The notes beneath the pieces are model-generated. The model was not told the origin of the DNA and did no database searches. It was given only the letters and a program-made list of their open reading frames with translations. A stretch of DNA of 8,161 nucleotides. It comes from an uncultured beta proteobacterium. GTDB taxonomy: Bacteria > Pseudomonadota > Gammaproteobacteria > Burkholderiales > Burkholderiaceae. Below are positions 6,876 to 8,161 of this stretch, piece by piece. Position 1 is the stretch's first letter. Each line of letters starts with the position of its first letter. The DNA is taken from positions 1 to 8,161 of the forward strand of contig CAJAFJ010000409.1 in NCBI GenBank assembly GCA_903938955.1, given 5' to 3'. Position numbers and translations under genes: made by a program.

Positions 6876-8161
6876 CAAGCGCGCGCCTGCGCCTGACGCG
6901 CAACAGCATGCTCACGTGCCGGCGGCAGCTTGTCAGCACCGGCCTTGTGGCTGGGTGACTGCACCAGGTCCAGCCACGGCGTGGAGCGCTTGGCAGCCAG
7001 ACGAATTTGCTCGCTCAGGCTGCTACGGCTGGAGGTGTTGGCTTTGCCTTTGCCCTCGCCGACAGAGAACTTGAAGATGGAACTGGCTTCGCGGCCTTCG
7101 CTGTCGCGGGCGATCACCTTGATCTGCAACTCTTCATTGAAACCATCGGGTGGGTTCAACTTGAAGGTCCCCGAGCGCGCATCAAACTGAACCCAGGCCG
7201 GCAGGTCTTCACCATTCGCCAACTTGGCCGTGATCGCGATCACGGCATCGGCCTTGGTATGCACAAAGGCATCGGCGGGCAAGGAGAAGGTGGCGGGCTT
7301 GTTGCCTTCAATGAACTGGTCGGTGATGCCGCGGAACACCGTGAGACCGGGGGTGGGCGCTTCGCTCACAGCGACCCGGAAGCCCGACGCACTGGTCAAG
7401 ATTTCACCGATCGATGCCGCTCTTTCAGGGATGGGCAGGGGCGATGGCGTGGTCACTACGGTGGCGGAATCAAACGTGGGTGCGGGGACTGGCGCGGGTT
7501 CAACCGGGGCAGTTGGTGCTGGCGGAGCTTCAGGGGCAATGACTGGGGCGGGGGGCGGCTCTACAGGGGCAGGTGGGGGAACGCGGTCATCATCCGGGGT
7601 GCCCAATGGATCGATCACGCCCTGGTCGTCGTAGACCTTGCCGCTGCCGTCATCGACGATGCTGGCGGTGTCGCTGGCGCTCGCACCTGCGGTGACCGCC
7701 GCTGTCAGCGTAAAGTCTTCCGCGCCTTCGAGTACTTTCGGGCTGTCCGCTGTGGTCGCCACGCTCACGAAGAAGCTGGTCACCCCGGCGGGCAGGCTGA
7801 TTTTGCCGCCCGTGATGGTGAGGCTGGTCTTGGTCGCGCCCACGTAGTAGTAGGCCGTCAGGCTGCTGCTGTAGTCCGCCGCCAGCGCCGTGTCACCACC
7901 GGTGCCCAGCGTCAGGCTGATCTCAGTGGCGCTGGCCGAGGCGTTGCTCAAAACCACGGTGAAGATCGCGTTGCTGCCTTCGGAGACGTCGTCTTTGCCG
8001 GTGACGGTCAGGGTTGGGCGGTCATTGTCGGGGCCAACGAGTGGGTTCGGGCCATAAGGGCCAGGGCCCGTGCCGTCGTCCAGGATCGTGCCCACGCCCG
8101 TGGCGTCGCTGATGGTGCTGCCTGCGCTGTTGTTGGACAGCGTGACGGTGAAGGTCTCGCC
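6875..8161 (-). CDS. C-terminal part of a large Calx-beta/cadherin-like surface protein (5' end outside the window)
   Basis: The reading frame stays open to the right edge, giving 428 residues of what is probably a much larger adhesin-like protein. The segment opens with the end of one Calx-beta-like repeat (GETFTVTLSNNSAG). A full one covers about residues 43-171, with SEGSNAIFTVVLSNAS and LEGAEDFTLTAAV as typical strands. Each repeat ends with a similar Asp-rich linker (ILDDGTG...PDNDRP and IVDDGSG...PDDDRV), the kind that often binds calcium. A Pro/Ala linker spans 195-229. A putative cadherin/dystroglycan-like Ig domain lies at about 275-368, with LPAWVQFDARSGTFKLNPP and IKVIARDSEGREAS as key strands. 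The last 60 residues are basic and low in complexity, without RTX nonapeptides or a typical type I secretion tail. The stop overlaps the next gene's ATG. It is probably the exported substrate of the two downstream proteins; this is inferred from the gene order. Confidence 0.88.
   Translation of the reverse strand, partial: GETFTVTLSNNSAGSTISDATGVGTILDDGTGPGPYGPNPLVGPDNDRPTLTVTGKDDVSEGSNAIFTVVLSNASASATEISLTLGTGGDTALAADYSSSLTAYYYVGATKTSLTITGGKISLPAGVTSFFVSVATTADSPKVLEGAEDFTLTAAVTAGASASDTASIVDDGSGKVYDDQGVIDPLGTPDDDRVPPPAPVEPPPAPVIAPEAPPAPTAPVEPAPVPAPTFDSATVVTTPSPLPIPERAASIGEILTSASGFRVAVSEAPTPGLTVFRGITDQFIEGNKPATFSLPADAFVHTKADAVIAITAKLANGEDLPAWVQFDARSGTFKLNPPDGFNEELQIKVIARDSEGREASSIFKFSVGEGKGKANTSSRSSLSEQIRLAAKRSTPWLDLVQSPSHKAGADKLPPAREHAVARQAQARA
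7475..7579 (-). other. Pro/Ala-rich linker coding stretch within the surface protein
   Basis: About 35 residues (195-229 of the visible protein) are built almost entirely from Pro, Ala, Val and Glu, in degenerate PPAPVEP and PAPV units. Such segments usually act as rigid spacers, for example across the periplasm or cell wall, between folded domains. Here it separates the Calx-beta repeats from the C-terminal cadherin-like domain. Confidence 0.7.

Noticed and set aside
6875..8161. RTX toxin or type I secretion substrate
   Set aside because: No GGxGxDxxx nonapeptide repeats and no typical C-terminal secretion signal are present in the visible part.

Overview
This is a GC-rich chromosomal window, most likely from a betaproteobacterium of the Comamonadaceae/Burkholderiales type. 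That placement is inferred from codon and base composition and from the gcdH/LysR pair. It was not tested by a database search. Every gene has a continuous reading frame, and none is an obvious pseudogene. No tRNA, rRNA, CRISPR array or insertion-sequence transposase was seen.

Left part (1-2323): a truncated glutaryl-CoA dehydrogenase gene (gcdH, minus strand, running off the left edge) is divergent from a LysR-type regulator of the GcvA/GcdR kind (plus strand). The gap of about 540 bp between them is unusually long. It is AT-rich on the gcdH side, holds two inverted repeats, and may carry traces of decayed coding sequence. The likely logic is lysine/tryptophan/glutarate catabolism under a divergent local regulator.

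Middle (2299-3366): a glucose-6-phosphate 1-epimerase-like (YeaD family) aldose mutarotase lies on the minus strand, and its 3' end overlaps the regulator's 3' end by 25 bp. Upstream of it is a compact 104-bp palindromic element with 23-bp perfect arms and a concentric inner hairpin. The element abuts the stop codon of the next gene and looks like a small mobile or intergenic repeat.

Right part (3366-8161): three tightly coupled minus-strand genes. First comes the C-terminal end of a large surface protein with Calx-beta-like repeats, a Pro/Ala linker, a cadherin-like (CADG) domain and a basic tail. Next is a HlyD-type membrane-fusion protein with a GAF-like cytoplasmic N-terminus. Last is an M50 (site-2-protease type) zinc metalloprotease that carries a PqqD-like N-terminus and its own HlyD-like lipoyl/barrel C-terminal half. 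The stop and start codons overlap or lie 3 nt apart, so the three are probably made together. The arrangement suggests a dedicated export or processing module for the giant surface protein. No ABC ATPase, TolC-like pore or RTX repeats are visible in the window, so it does not look like a classical type I secretion locus. This is the most interesting part of the window.
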